A DNA stretch of 64,000 bases, from assembly GCF_003574445.1 (NCBI RefSeq), contig NZ_KZ984548.1, positions 596,214-660,213 of the forward strand, read 5' to 3'. The stretch is from Streptomyces sp. YIM 130001 (GTDB taxonomy: Bacteria > Actinomycetota > Actinomycetes > Streptomycetales > Streptomycetaceae). Both the position numbers and the translations under genes were made by a program. Below the pieces are notes generated by a model. It was not told where the DNA came from. It ran no database searches and saw only the letters and a program-made list of their open reading frames with translations. Within the stretch, counting starts at the first letter, position 1, and the number at the start of each line of letters is the position of its first letter. Below are positions 16,876 to 25,321 of the stretch, in pieces.

Positions 16876-17910
16876 TCAAGAACCGCTGGTGGACGGCGAG
16901 TTGCGCTTCTCCGGAAGGAGCACCGCCCCCGCGCGTTTGGTGCGGCGCTGTATGAGGGCCGTCTCGGCGCGGGTGATGCCGGGCAGGGCGCCGAGGTCCT
17001 GGGACAGGTAGTCGTAGAGGGCGGCGGCGTCGCGGCACTGCAGCATGGCGAAGACGGCCGCCGGGCCCGTGACGGCGGCGGCGAAGGCGACCGTGGCGTG
17101 CTGCGCCAGCGCCTCGGTCACCGCGGTGAGCGCGCCGGGTGCCACGTCCAGCCACAGCAGCGCCTCGACCGGAGCGCCGAAGTGCGCGGGGTCCACGTCC
17201 ACTTCGAAGTGCAGGACGCCGGTGGCCCGCAGGCGGGCGATACGGCGGCGCGTGGTGGAGGTCGACCAGCCGGTGGCGTCGGCCAGGTACCGGATGTCGG
17301 CCCGGCCGTCGCGGGCCAGTTCGCCTGCGAGGCGCGCATCGGCATCGCTCCAGCCGAGGGGGCCGCCCGCCTCGCCGGCCGCTGACTCCTCCGCCGCGCG
17401 CAACCGCGCCTGCTCGCCCGCACCGAGTGCGCTCGTACGGCCGGACCAGCCGCCGACCCCGGCGACCGGCCGCAGTACGCAACCCGCCTGGACGTTCCGC
17501 ACCCCCGGCGTCCTGGTGAGCTGCTCGAAGAACGGCCGGCCCCCGTCCCGACCGCCCACCGCCTGCCCCGGCGCGGGCGTGCGGACCATGCACACGAGGC
17601 CGCTTCCGCCCGCCAGCGGTGCGATCCACGACGTGTCGTCCCGCTGGGCCAGTACGGAGGTCAGCGCCTCCGTCGCATCGGGCGCGCAGTCGACCCGTAC
17701 GAACCAGTCGGCCATACCGATCCGCGCACTGTCGACCAGGCCCGCGACCCGCACGACCAGAGCCGACCGCAGACGGTGGTAGCGGCGCGCGACCGTCCGC
17801 TCCGGTACGCCGAGGACCGCGGCGATCCGGCTGAACGGGGCGCGGCCGTCGATCTGCAAGGCGTGGACGAGACGCCGGTCCAGGTCATCAAGGGTGACGG
17901 ATCGCGCCAT
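16876..17910 (-). CDS. Lrp/AsnC-family regulator with two HTH domains
   Basis: 344 residues. N-terminal AsnC-type HTH: LDDLDRRLVHALQIDGRAPF..., then RIAAVLGVPERTVARRYHRL. A second complete HTH starts about residue 195: SDADARLAGELARDGRADIR..., YLADATGWSTSTTRRRIARL. Each is followed by an effector-type beta-alpha domain. This duplicated layout occurs in a subset of actinobacterial Lrp proteins. GAGGTG lies 5 nt before the ATG. It is divergent from the DoxX-like gene, with about 150 bp between them, so that gene is a likely target. Confidence 0.9.
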   Translation of the reverse strand: MARSVTLDDLDRRLVHALQIDGRAPFSRIAAVLGVPERTVARRYHRLRSALVVRVAGLVDSARIGMADWFVRVDCAPDATEALTSVLAQRDDTSWIAPLAGGSGLVCMVRTPAPGQAVGGRDGGRPFFEQLTRTPGVRNVQAGCVLRPVAGVGGWSGRTSALGAGEQARLRAAEESAAGEAGGPLGWSDADARLAGELARDGRADIRYLADATGWSTSTTRRRIARLRATGVLHFEVDVDPAHFGAPVEALLWLDVAPGALTAVTEALAQHATVAFAAAVTGPAAVFAMLQCRDAAALYDYLSQDLGALPGITRAETALIQRRTKRAGAVLLPEKRNSPSTSGS

Positions 17911-18063
17911 GATGCACCTCTTCGATGTCGGATCGCGGCATTCCCGGTGACTGTACAACGCCCGCCCGGGCCGTCGGCGGGACGCTGAGGAGCACGGTCC
18001 GCGAAAGTCGCCGAGGGCCCGGAGCGACCGCTCCGCCCGGCCGGCCGATCAGGAGACGCACCC

Positions 18064-18552
18064 ATGGAACCGCTGATCACCCTCGTTGCTGTGACCGCCC
18101 TGCTGCTGCTCGCCGGCCGCCTCGGAGTCACCCGGCTGCACGGCCGGCCGGTGGCCGCCCTGCGCGGCGGGCTCGCGGCCATGTTCGTCCTCACCGGCGT
18201 CGCGCACTTCGTCGGCATGCGCGAGGAACTTGTCGCGATGGTGCCGTCCGTGCTGCCCGCACCCGGGCTGCTCGTCACCCTCTCCGGGATCGCCGAACTC
18301 CTCGGCGCCGCAGGCCTGTTGTGGTCGCCGAGCGCCCGGCTCGCAGCCGGCGGACTCAGCCTGCTGCTCCTCGCCGTGTTCCCGGCCAACGTCCACCTCG
18401 CATCCGGCGGCGACGTCCCCTGGTACGACGAACTGGGCCCGCGCACCGTCACCCAGATCATCTTCCTCGCCGCCACGCTGACCGTACTGATCAAGCACCG
18501 TCGGGCCGCGGGCGAGCCCGGTTTGTCGGCGCGGGTGCCGCTCGCCCGTTAG
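18064..18552 (+). CDS. DoxX-like membrane protein
   Basis: 162 residues with four hydrophobic helices (LITLVAVTALLLLAGRL; LRGGLAAMFVLTGVAHFVG; LLVTLSGIAELLGAAGLL; LAAGGLSLLLLAVFPANVHL) and a final TQIIFLAATLTVLI. The fold and the conserved TGVAHF and FPANVHLA patterns match DoxX/SURF4-like proteins, some of which act in redox or thiol-stress defence at the membrane. Preceded by AGGAG. Probably controlled by the divergent Lrp-type regulator. Confidence 0.85.
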   Translation: MEPLITLVAVTALLLLAGRLGVTRLHGRPVAALRGGLAAMFVLTGVAHFVGMREELVAMVPSVLPAPGLLVTLSGIAELLGAAGLLWSPSARLAAGGLSLLLLAVFPANVHLASGGDVPWYDELGPRTVTQIIFLAATLTVLIKHRRAAGEPGLSARVPLAR

Positions 18553-18555
18553 GAC

Positions 18556-18587
18556 GTGCCGGACACCGTGCGTGCCGGACACCGTGC
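18556..18587. repeat. 2 x 16-bp tandem repeat
   Basis: GTGCCGGACACCGTGC occurs twice in tandem directly after the DoxX-like stop codon, with a partial third copy. Confidence 0.8.
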
Positions 18588-18666
18588 GTGCCGCCGTGCA
18601 GGACTCTCCGGACAGCACACCTGGGCCGGTGCGCCTGGGCGGCACCCGTCGTCCTCGCCCGCCGGG

Positions 18667-20397
18667 TCAGCGGGTGGTGCAGGCGGAGGTGATGTACCGC
18701 CCGGCGCCCGCACGGTTCATCGCGGCCCGCTGCGCCTCCCCGCGGCTGTCGCCGTAGCCGCCGCTGTAGCGGCGCGTGGCGGAGTTGTGGACCACGGCGC
18801 CGCAGCCGTTGTTGAACGACGCGAGGATCTTGCACGTACTGCCGCTGCAGTTGTTCATCGCCGCCTGCTCGGCGGCGCTGCGGGACTTGTAGTCCCACGC
18901 CCTGCCGATGCTGCCCTCGCCGCTCACGGCGATCGCGCCGTAGTACGTCGGCGGCGGAGGCCGGTAGGTGGGCCGCGCGGGCGTCGGGCTGCGGTACGTC
19001 CGGGTGCGCGTCGGCTCCGGGTCGTCGTCGGCCTCCGACAGGTCGGGATCGGAGCGGCCGGTGTTCGTCGGCCGTGTGTAGGTGGGGCGCTCGCCGGGGG
19101 AGTACGTCGGGTCGTCGTCGATGTACGTCGGAGTCGAAGTGGATCCGCCTGCCTGGGAGTTGGAGCCTCCGGAGTCGTCCGAGCCGTTGGACAGCGCCGA
19201 GGCGAGGAGAACGGCACCGACGACCGCGGCGACCGCCGCGGCAGCGACCCCGCCGGGGGTCCAGGCCGACGTCGGCCCGGCGGGACCACCGGGGCGGCCG
19301 CGGCCGGTCGAGCCACCGGGCCCGCCACCCGTACGAGGCCGCGAGGGTCCCCCACCGCCCCCACCAGGACGTCCCGAACCGCCACGGGCACCACCCGCAC
19401 CCGCTCCGGCCCCCGCCCCATCGCGCGTCGCCCGCCGCGTGTGCCCCGGACCGTCCCCGGTCCAGCCGCGGGTGACCGTCTCGGCCTCCGACTCGTCGGC
19501 GGCCCGCTGCAGTCGTGCGCCCTCCTCGGCGTGCCGGGCGATCAGTGCCGACCAGCCCGCGGGCAGCGCACCCGTCTCGCCCGATCCGAAGCGGCGGATC
19601 AACTGGTCCGCCGTCGGACGGCGCTCGGGCCGTAGCTCGAGGCAGTCGGTGATCAGGCCGGTCAGACCCGCGGGCAGGCCCGTCAGATCGGTGGCGCCGC
19701 GCCGCACATGGTTGAGCTGCTGCAGCGGCTCCTGGGTGTCCGGGTACGGCAGCCGGCCGCAGGCCACGTAGTACAAGGTGATGCCGAGTGCGTAGATGTC
19801 CGAGGCCGAGGTGCTGGGCTCGCCCTCGGCCTGCTCGGGTGCTGCGAACGCGATCGTGCCCAGGGTGAGCCGGGTGCTGGTCAGGTCGCTGCTGTGCGAG
19901 ATGCCGAAGTCGATGACCTTCGGTCCCTCGGCCGTCAGCAGGATGTTCAGCGGCTTGATGTCACGGTGCACGATGCTCTTGCCGTGCAGGTCCTTCAGGG
20001 CGCGCACCACACCGGCGCCGATCCGCCGCAGCGCCTGCTCGTCCGCCAGCGCGCCGCGCTGCACGACCAGCGCCTCGAGCGACGGTGCCGGCACGTATTC
20101 CATGGCCATCCAGGGCCGTTCCGCGCCGGTGTCGGAGTCGATGATCCGCGCGGTGTATCTGCTGGTCACGCGCCGGGCGAGGGTCACCTCGCGGGCGAAC
20201 CGGTTCCGTGCCTCCGTACTGACTCCGCCCGGAGCGAGCACGGTCTTGAGCGCGGCGATCCGGCGGGACGCGGGGTCCCGGCCGAGGTAGATCTCGCCCA
20301 TGCCGCCGGTGGCGAGCTGACCGAGCAGTCGGTACGGACCCAGTCGGCGAAGCTCGCCACTCATGGCGAACCAGCCCGGGTCGAACGGTTCAGACAC
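18667..20397 (-). CDS. Membrane Ser/Thr protein kinase with extracellular DUF4189 domain
   Basis: 576 residues. Kinase domain at about 21-275: glycine loop GQLATGGMGEIYLG, Lys51, HRDIKPLN (144-151), DFG (163-165). A Gly/Pro/Arg-rich juxtamembrane segment leads to one transmembrane helix (AAAAVAAVVGAVLLASAL). Outside is a Thr/Pro-rich stalk with TYxDDDPTYS-type repeats and a ~90-residue DUF4189 domain (YYGAIAVSGEGSIGRAWDYK...), containing four cysteines. PknB-type kinases sense external cues through such domains; DUF4189 replaces the usual PASTA repeats. GTG start with AAGGGGG 7 nt upstream. Stands alone. Confidence 0.93.
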   Translation of the reverse strand: MSEPFDPGWFAMSGELRRLGPYRLLGQLATGGMGEIYLGRDPASRRIAALKTVLAPGGVSTEARNRFAREVTLARRVTSRYTARIIDSDTGAERPWMAMEYVPAPSLEALVVQRGALADEQALRRIGAGVVRALKDLHGKSIVHRDIKPLNILLTAEGPKVIDFGISHSSDLTSTRLTLGTIAFAAPEQAEGEPSTSASDIYALGITLYYVACGRLPYPDTQEPLQQLNHVRRGATDLTGLPAGLTGLITDCLELRPERRPTADQLIRRFGSGETGALPAGWSALIARHAEEGARLQRAADESEAETVTRGWTGDGPGHTRRATRDGAGAGAGAGGARGGSGRPGGGGGGPSRPRTGGGPGGSTGRGRPGGPAGPTSAWTPGGVAAAAVAAVVGAVLLASALSNGSDDSGGSNSQAGGSTSTPTYIDDDPTYSPGERPTYTRPTNTGRSDPDLSEADDDPEPTRTRTYRSPTPARPTYRPPPPTYYGAIAVSGEGSIGRAWDYKSRSAAEQAAMNNCSGSTCKILASFNNGCGAVVHNSATRRYSGGYGDSRGEAQRAAMNRAGAGRYITSACTTR

Positions 20398-20650
20398 GAC
20401 ATCGCCCCCTTGATCCCGTCGTGGGCACGGACGCCCGGGCTCCGGCGGGCGGTTCCGTACCGGACGGAGGTTTCCCGTCCGGGGCGCGCGCTACGCGCCC
20501 ACGAGGTGACGGTGTCTCAACTCCACCTGTGAAAACGCTAGTTGGCGCATTCGCCCCCTTGTGTGGCGGGACTCGCTCGGGGTGGGCGTCGATGTCTGTC
20601 GTCGGCCTCCGGGCACCGGGCCTACCACCCCATCGACGTAGGATTCCGGC

Positions 20651-21205
20651 GTGAACGACAGCACGCAGCAGCCCCGGAACCGCCCAGCCTCGCTCCGCAT
20701 CAGGCCCGGAACCCCGCAGGACGCCCCCCGTGTACTCGACATGCTCGACGGCGCCGTGGCCTGGATGAACGCCCGCGGAAACACCGAGCAGTGGGGCACG
20801 GTGCCGTACTCGCAGACGGGCGGCGGGGCAGCGCGCGTCGAGGGCTACTTCAGCGACAACGAACCGTTCATCGCCGAGCTCGACGGCACCCCCGTGGGCG
20901 CCCTCGTCCTCGACACCGGCCCCAACCCGAAGGTGCCGGCGATCCCCGCGGCCGCCGAACCCGAGCGCTACGTACGCCTGTTGATCACCGACCGCCGGTA
21001 CGCCGGTCGCGGCATCGGCGCGGCCCTCCTCGTCCACGCCGCCGAGGAGACCCGGCGGGCCGGCGTGGACCTGCTGCGCGTCGACTGCTGGGCGGGAGGC
21101 GACGGCGAACTTGTCGCCTACTACGAACGCAACGGCTTCCTGTCCACCAACCGCTTCCACGTGGGCACTTGGCCGGGCCAGGTGCTCGAGCGACGCGTGG
21201 CCTGA
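20651..21205 (+). CDS. GNAT-family N-acetyltransferase
   Basis: 184 residues. Core motif RLLITDRRYAGRGIGAALL (acetyl-CoA loop), then AGVDLLRVDCWAGGDGELVA and YYERNGFLSTNRF (C-terminal helix/strand). Such proteins acetylate small amines or proteins; substrate unknown. GTG start chosen because the preceding region contains stops. It is divergent from the kinase gene, about 250 bp apart. Confidence 0.85.
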   Translation: MNDSTQQPRNRPASLRIRPGTPQDAPRVLDMLDGAVAWMNARGNTEQWGTVPYSQTGGGAARVEGYFSDNEPFIAELDGTPVGALVLDTGPNPKVPAIPAAAEPERYVRLLITDRRYAGRGIGAALLVHAAEETRRAGVDLLRVDCWAGGDGELVAYYERNGFLSTNRFHVGTWPGQVLERRVA

Positions 21206-21496
21206 GCCTGCGACACGGGTGAGCGGCCGGGTCCGGCTACCGCGACAGATGGCCGCGGTCGGGGCTCGCGCGCGGCCACGGCGCGGCCGGTCAGGCGCCC
21301 GCCTCCGGACCCACCCGGGCCCGGCCGCTATGTCGCGCGAGGTGCCGTGTCGTACATGAGCACCCGCTCGTCATCGGTCCGTGCGGTCCGTACGGTCCGT
21401 GCGTCCGCGTCGACCGCGGGCACCCAGCCGACGTACGGCGGGGCCCGCCGCATCTCGTGGGCGTACTCCCATCCGTACGAGGAGCGAGGCGGAACC

Positions 21497-21793
21497 ATGA
21501 GTGGACGGCACACGGCAGGCGCCCGGCGCCCCGGTCAGGACGACGACGGCGTTCGCATCCAGCGGATCGTGATCCTGGGCGGTGGTCACGCGGGTATGGC
21601 GGCGGTCATGCAGCTCGCCGCACGCGTCGGGCGGCGCGAGGACGTGCGGGTGACCCTGGTCGATGTGCAGGAGCCCGGACGAAACGGACTCCCGTGCCGA
21701 CGAGCAGGCCGGGGATGTGCAGCTCCGCGCGCCGCTGTCCGGTCGCGGCCGCGTGCAGCCGCATCCGTTCGGTGAACGCGTCGGGTGCGCCGG
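21497..21793. pseudogene. NADH-dehydrogenase-like FAD oxidoreductase fragment, broken by an internal inversion
   Basis: On the plus strand, MSGRHTAGARRPGQDDDGVR continues as RIVILGGGHAGMAAVMQLAA and ends VRVTLVD: the dinucleotide-binding N-terminus of an Ndh-type pyridine nucleotide-disulfide oxidoreductase. The next expected segment is present on the opposite strand: reading 21793 down to about 21670 gives APDAFTERMRLHAAATGQ, RRAELHIPGLLVGTG and VRFVR, which normally follows directly after the VTLVD strand. So one gene was split by an inversion of about 125 bp, and the remaining ~300 residues are absent. Not functional. Confidence 0.75.
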
Positions 21794-21856
21794 AGTGGAC
21801 TGCGGGCCGTGGCCTTCGGCCTGGTTCCGGGGTCACCCGTCGGCGGGGTTCCGGGG

Positions 21857-22321
21857 TCATCGTGCCGCTTCGGTCGTGGGCACGTCGGCCGTGGCGGCGG
21901 AGCGGCGTCCGGCAGCGGCGCGCACTCCGAGAAACAGCAGCAGTCCGATCGGCGAGAGCAGAATCGTGAGGACCAGGAGCGGTCCCATGACCAGTGCGGA
22001 GAGCCCCAGCCGCCTGGCCTCCCGGTACATCCACTGCCCGACGAGCAGGTCCCAGGCGATGATCTGTGCCCAGATGGCGCTCGCGCCGTCCGCGAGCGCG
22101 GTCAGTTCGCGGAAGGTGCCGAGGTCGGGATCGCCGACCGCGGTCCAGAGCTCCGGGAACGCCTGGATCGCCGGCGCCAGGTAGCAGAGCAGCAGCAGGG
22201 GCACCACGGTCAGCGGTGACGCGGCGATACGGACGGTCGGACCCCAGCCGGGCGCGAAGATCATGAGCAGCCAGACGGGCGCGGCCATCCAGAAGGAGAG
22301 CTCGAACAGGAACTCGGTCAT
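21857..22321 (-). CDS. ABA4-like (DUF4281) membrane protein
   Basis: 154 residues with four hydrophobic helices and the ABA4-like pattern FWMAAPVWLLMIFAPGW, then IWAQIIAWDLLVGQWMYREA and GPLLVLTILLSPIGLLLFLG. Plant ABA4 acts in neoxanthin formation; bacterial members are of unknown function. Its ATG overlaps the stop of the upstream membrane protein gene (ATGA), so the two are an operon, probably under the divergent MerR regulator. Confidence 0.85.
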   Translation of the reverse strand: MTEFLFELSFWMAAPVWLLMIFAPGWGPTVRIAASPLTVVPLLLLCYLAPAIQAFPELWTAVGDPDLGTFRELTALADGASAIWAQIIAWDLLVGQWMYREARRLGLSALVMGPLLVLTILLSPIGLLLFLGVRAAAGRRSAATADVPTTEAAR

Positions 22322-23418
22322 GATGTCTCCACCTTCGACGCATCGCGTGCGTCATCTGCCTTGTCTGACAAGTGAGTCGGGCCGACCGGAGACAACGCCG
22401 TCGGGGTCGGGATCGGGGGCCGTGCGGTAGTCGTGGTCCGTGCGGGCGCATGCCCGGGGGACCGCAGAACCCCGTACACCCCTGCGGCCGCCACCACCAC
22501 GATCGCGCCGAGCGCCGCAAGGGTCGCCCCGTCCGGCCGGAGCAGCGGTTGTCCGCGCAGCGCCTGCCAGAGGACGAGGGCGAACAGGCCCGCGTACACG
22601 CAGGAGGCGATCAACACCAGGCGCACCCGCACCCGTTCGTCCGCGAGCCGTGCGAACCGCGGCGCCAAGGCGGCCATCAACAGGACTACGAACGGCAGGA
22701 GTTGGAGTGCGTGCATACCGAAGAAGTGCGGGATGCGCAGATCGCCGCCGACGGTCGACCAGCCGGTCAACGGCATCGAGGGACCGCCGTCCGGCACGCC
22801 CACGTTGTGTGCGCCGACCACGTCGGTGACCCCGCGCTGCTGGCCCGGCGCGGGGCGCGTCATCAAGAACCCGACCCCGGCACCCGTCAGGGCCAGGACG
22901 ATGCCGCAGCGCATGGCCCAGGCGGAGGCGCGGTCCGCGATGCGGGCGCGGAGCAGCAGGACGGCGACGACGACCGTGCCGGCCCAGAGGGCGACGACCG
23001 TGCCCCCCATCGCGTTGAACACGGCCTCGTCGAACGGTGTCGCGTAGTTGAAGTGGCTGCGGCGGCCGCGCGCGGCCTGGGCGATGATGAGCACCATCTC
23101 GACCAGGCTCGCGGAGGCGACGACGGTCCCGGCCCACCAGCCCGCGCGCCGGCCGCGCGGCAGCAACGACAGGATCCAGGCCAGGGACAGGCCGTAGGCG
23201 ACGAACGAGACGGCGAACTTGAACGGCTTCGCCCAGATCGGTGCGCCGGCCAGGACCCGGTCGTCGACGGCCAGCCCCACGGCGGACCCCACCGCGGTCA
23301 CCGCCATGGCCGCGGCGAACAGCATCAGCGGCCGATGCCACGACCGCCAGGCATGGACCGACTTGCTCGCCAGTCTCGATCGACTTGGCCGTAACGCACG
23401 TGTACGCATGTCACCCAT
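22318..23418 (-). CDS. Multi-pass membrane protein of unknown function
   Basis: 366 residues with about eight hydrophobic helices, e.g. LMLFAAAMAVTAVGSAVGLA, FAVSFVAYGLSLAWILSLL, LVEMVLIIAQAA, VVALWAGTVVVAVLLL, FFGMHALQLLPFVVLLMAAL and LAALGAIVVVAAAGVYGVL. A conserved-looking IPHFFGMHALQLLP loop (His-rich) stands out. The C-terminal tail is polar. Function unknown. It is the first gene of a two-gene operon with the ABA4-like gene and faces a MerR regulator across a region with two GATAG-N5-CTATC sites. Confidence 0.75.
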   Translation of the reverse strand: MGDMRTRALRPSRSRLASKSVHAWRSWHRPLMLFAAAMAVTAVGSAVGLAVDDRVLAGAPIWAKPFKFAVSFVAYGLSLAWILSLLPRGRRAGWWAGTVVASASLVEMVLIIAQAARGRRSHFNYATPFDEAVFNAMGGTVVALWAGTVVVAVLLLRARIADRASAWAMRCGIVLALTGAGVGFLMTRPAPGQQRGVTDVVGAHNVGVPDGGPSMPLTGWSTVGGDLRIPHFFGMHALQLLPFVVLLMAALAPRFARLADERVRVRLVLIASCVYAGLFALVLWQALRGQPLLRPDGATLAALGAIVVVAAAGVYGVLRSPGHAPARTTTTARPPIPTPTALSPVGPTHLSDKADDARDASKVETS

Positions 23419-23549
23419 GGGTCCTCCCGCGGAGTGGATGGATCGAACGAGTCGGACGGATCCGACGAGTCGGAAGGGGGGGGGATGGCAAGGGATGGGA
23501 CATGCAGGTGCGGGCGCACCTGTCCCCTTCCGCATCGCTGCACGAAATG

Positions 23550-23587
23550 GATAGCGGAACTATCTGCTATCCGATAGCGCCACTATC
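23550..23587. promoter_or_regulatory. Two GATAG-N5-CTATC operator sites
   Basis: GATAGCGGAACTATC (23550-23564) and GATAGCGCCACTATC (23573-23587) are identical inverted repeats with 5-nt spacers, 23 bp apart centre to centre. They form the only AT-rich patch between the membrane operon and the divergent MerR gene. Two turns of helix apart, they fit cooperative binding by a dimeric regulator, presumably the adjacent MerR protein. Confidence 0.75.
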
Positions 23588-23706
23588 TATGATGGATGCG
23601 GCGATCGGCAAGGGCCGGCGCCGAAATGCCGCCGAAGTACCGTCGAAGCACGGGCCGAAGCGCGGCCAGGAGCAGTCGAAGAAGTGAGAAGCGGAGTGAA
23701 CCGGCC

Positions 23707-24357
23707 ATGCGTATCGGGGAGTTGAGCCGGAGGACCGGAGTGCCGGTCCCGACGATCAAGTACTACGTCCGCGAGGGGATGCTGCCGTCGGGCGAACTGA
23801 CCCGCCCGAACCAGGCCAGTTACGGCGAGCCGCACGAGCGGCGCCTGAGGCTGATCCGTGCCCTGCTCGACGTCGGCGGCATGAAGGTGTCGGAGATTTC
23901 GGACGTGCTGCAGGTCATCGACGACGGCAACCGCCCGGTGCACAAGGTGCTCGGTGCCGCCACGGACGGCCTCGGTTCCGCCGGTGCCGGGCAGAACGAC
24001 GCCGAGGCGGAGGCCGCGGATGCCGTGGTCGCGGACTTCATCGCCAAGCGCGGGTGGCGCGTGCACGAGTCGACCCCCGCCGTGGCCGAGCTGTCCAGGG
24101 CCCTCGCGGCCATGGACCGGCTGGGGCACGGGGCCTTCGTCGGTGCGCTCGACACCTATGCGGATGCCGCGGTGCGGGTGGCGGGCGCGGACCTCGCGTA
24201 CGTCGACGCGCACACGGACGTGGAGAACATCGTGGAGAGCGCGGTCATCGCGACCGTCCTCGGCGAGGCGGTGTTCGGCGCGCTGCGCAGGCTTGCCCAT
24301 GTGGATGCCTCTGCGCGGGTGTACGGAGAGCCTGCGGGGGACCGCGCGGGCGGATGA
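23707..24357 (+). CDS. MerR-family transcriptional regulator
   Basis: 216 residues. The N-terminus MRIGELSRRTGVPVPTIKYY followed by VREGMLPSG is the MerR winged HTH, with the R-x-L dimer region HERRLRLIRALLDVGG. The C-terminal ~120 residues are helical and lack the metal-binding cysteines of classic MerR, so an organic ligand or none is likely. GGAG lies 10 nt before the ATG. The divergent membrane-protein operon and the operator pair between them are its probable targets. Confidence 0.9.
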   Translation: MRIGELSRRTGVPVPTIKYYVREGMLPSGELTRPNQASYGEPHERRLRLIRALLDVGGMKVSEISDVLQVIDDGNRPVHKVLGAATDGLGSAGAGQNDAEAEAADAVVADFIAKRGWRVHESTPAVAELSRALAAMDRLGHGAFVGALDTYADAAVRVAGADLAYVDAHTDVENIVESAVIATVLGEAVFGALRRLAHVDASARVYGEPAGDRAGG

Positions 24358-24461
24358 CGGTGGAGGTGCCGGCCCCGCCGGCGGGCGGCGCCCGGGACGA
24401 GGGGACGGGTCACGGGCATGCACAGGACCCGAGAACCCTTCCCCTTCTAATCAATTTTGAC

Positions 24462-24467
24462 TAGCGT
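24462..24467 (+). promoter_or_regulatory. -10 element of a leaderless promoter
   Basis: TAGCGT lies 7 nt before the ATG of the VOC protein, with no Shine-Dalgarno sequence in between. Transcription would begin at or next to the start codon. Confidence 0.55.
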
Positions 24468-24474
24468 GTTGCGT

Positions 24475-25197
24475 ATGGCCGAAAAGACGATCCCCCTGCT
24501 CCCCTGCCAGACCATCCAGCCCGTCGTCGACTTCTACACGGCTCTCGGTTTCGAGGTGACCTTCCTGCAGAAGAGCCCCAATCCGTTCGCAGCTGTCGAA
24601 CGAGGCGATATCGGGCTGCAGTTCTTCGGCATGAAGAGGTACGAGCCCAGCGCGTCGTACAGCACGTGCTATGTCCTCACGGATGACGTGGACGGGCTGT
24701 ACGAGGCGTTCAGGGCGGGGCTCAAGGCCGCGTACGGGAAGATCCCGAGCCGGGGCATTCCGCGGATCGGGCCGCTCAAGGACATGTCCTACGGGGTGCG
24801 GCAGTTCCTGATGACCGACCCCGGGGGCAACTGCATCCGGGTCGGACAGCCCATCAGTGAGGACCTGCACCACCGGCCCGCCCCCAAGGAGACCTTCGCG
24901 CGAGCGCTGCACAACGCCACGCTCTTCGCCGACTCCAAGGAGGACCCGGCAGGTGCGGCGAAGATCATCGACCGGGCGCTCGGGCTCGAGGGCGAGCGGC
25001 CGACGCCCGTGCAGCTCGTACGCCTCCTCGTGCTGCGCGGCGACGTGGCCGGGCGCCTCGGTGACGAGGTGACGGCGGTGTCCACGCTGAAGAAGGCCGC
25101 CGCGGTCCAACTCACCGATGAGGAACGGCAGTCGGTCGGCGGCGACCTGGAGAGGCTGCAGGACCTGGCGGGTTCGGAGCCGAAGCCTGCGGTGTGA
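24475..25197 (+). CDS. VOC-family (glyoxalase/bleomycin-resistance) protein with helical C-terminal extension
   Basis: 240 residues. Residues 1-120 form a VOC domain (IPLLPCQTIQPVVDFYTALG, then VRQFLMTDPGGNCIRVGQP), the fold used by glyoxalases and bleomycin-binding proteins. The remaining ~115 residues are helical with a tetratricopeptide feel (ALHNATLFADSKEDPAGAAK, RLLVLRGDVAGRLGDEVTAV), unusual for bleomycin-binding proteins. No metal site is complete. Leaderless start. Function unknown; ligand binding rather than catalysis is possible. Confidence 0.85.
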   Translation: MAEKTIPLLPCQTIQPVVDFYTALGFEVTFLQKSPNPFAAVERGDIGLQFFGMKRYEPSASYSTCYVLTDDVDGLYEAFRAGLKAAYGKIPSRGIPRIGPLKDMSYGVRQFLMTDPGGNCIRVGQPISEDLHHRPAPKETFARALHNATLFADSKEDPAGAAKIIDRALGLEGERPTPVQLVRLLVLRGDVAGRLGDEVTAVSTLKKAAAVQLTDEERQSVGGDLERLQDLAGSEPKPAV

Positions 25198-25309
25198 CAT
25201 CCGCGCCGGATCGTCGGCCCGCCGTTCGGAGCGGTCCTCGGCGCGCTGACCTCCATCTGGCCCTCCGGGCGCGTCGTGGCTGAGGGCCGGAGCTGTCGGC
25301 GTGGCCTCT

Positions 25310-25315
25310 TAGGGT
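25310..25315 (+). promoter_or_regulatory. -10 element of a leaderless promoter
   Basis: TAGGGT six nucleotides before the ATG of the next gene, with no ribosome binding site between them. Confidence 0.55.
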
Positions 25316-25321
25316 GGCCCC

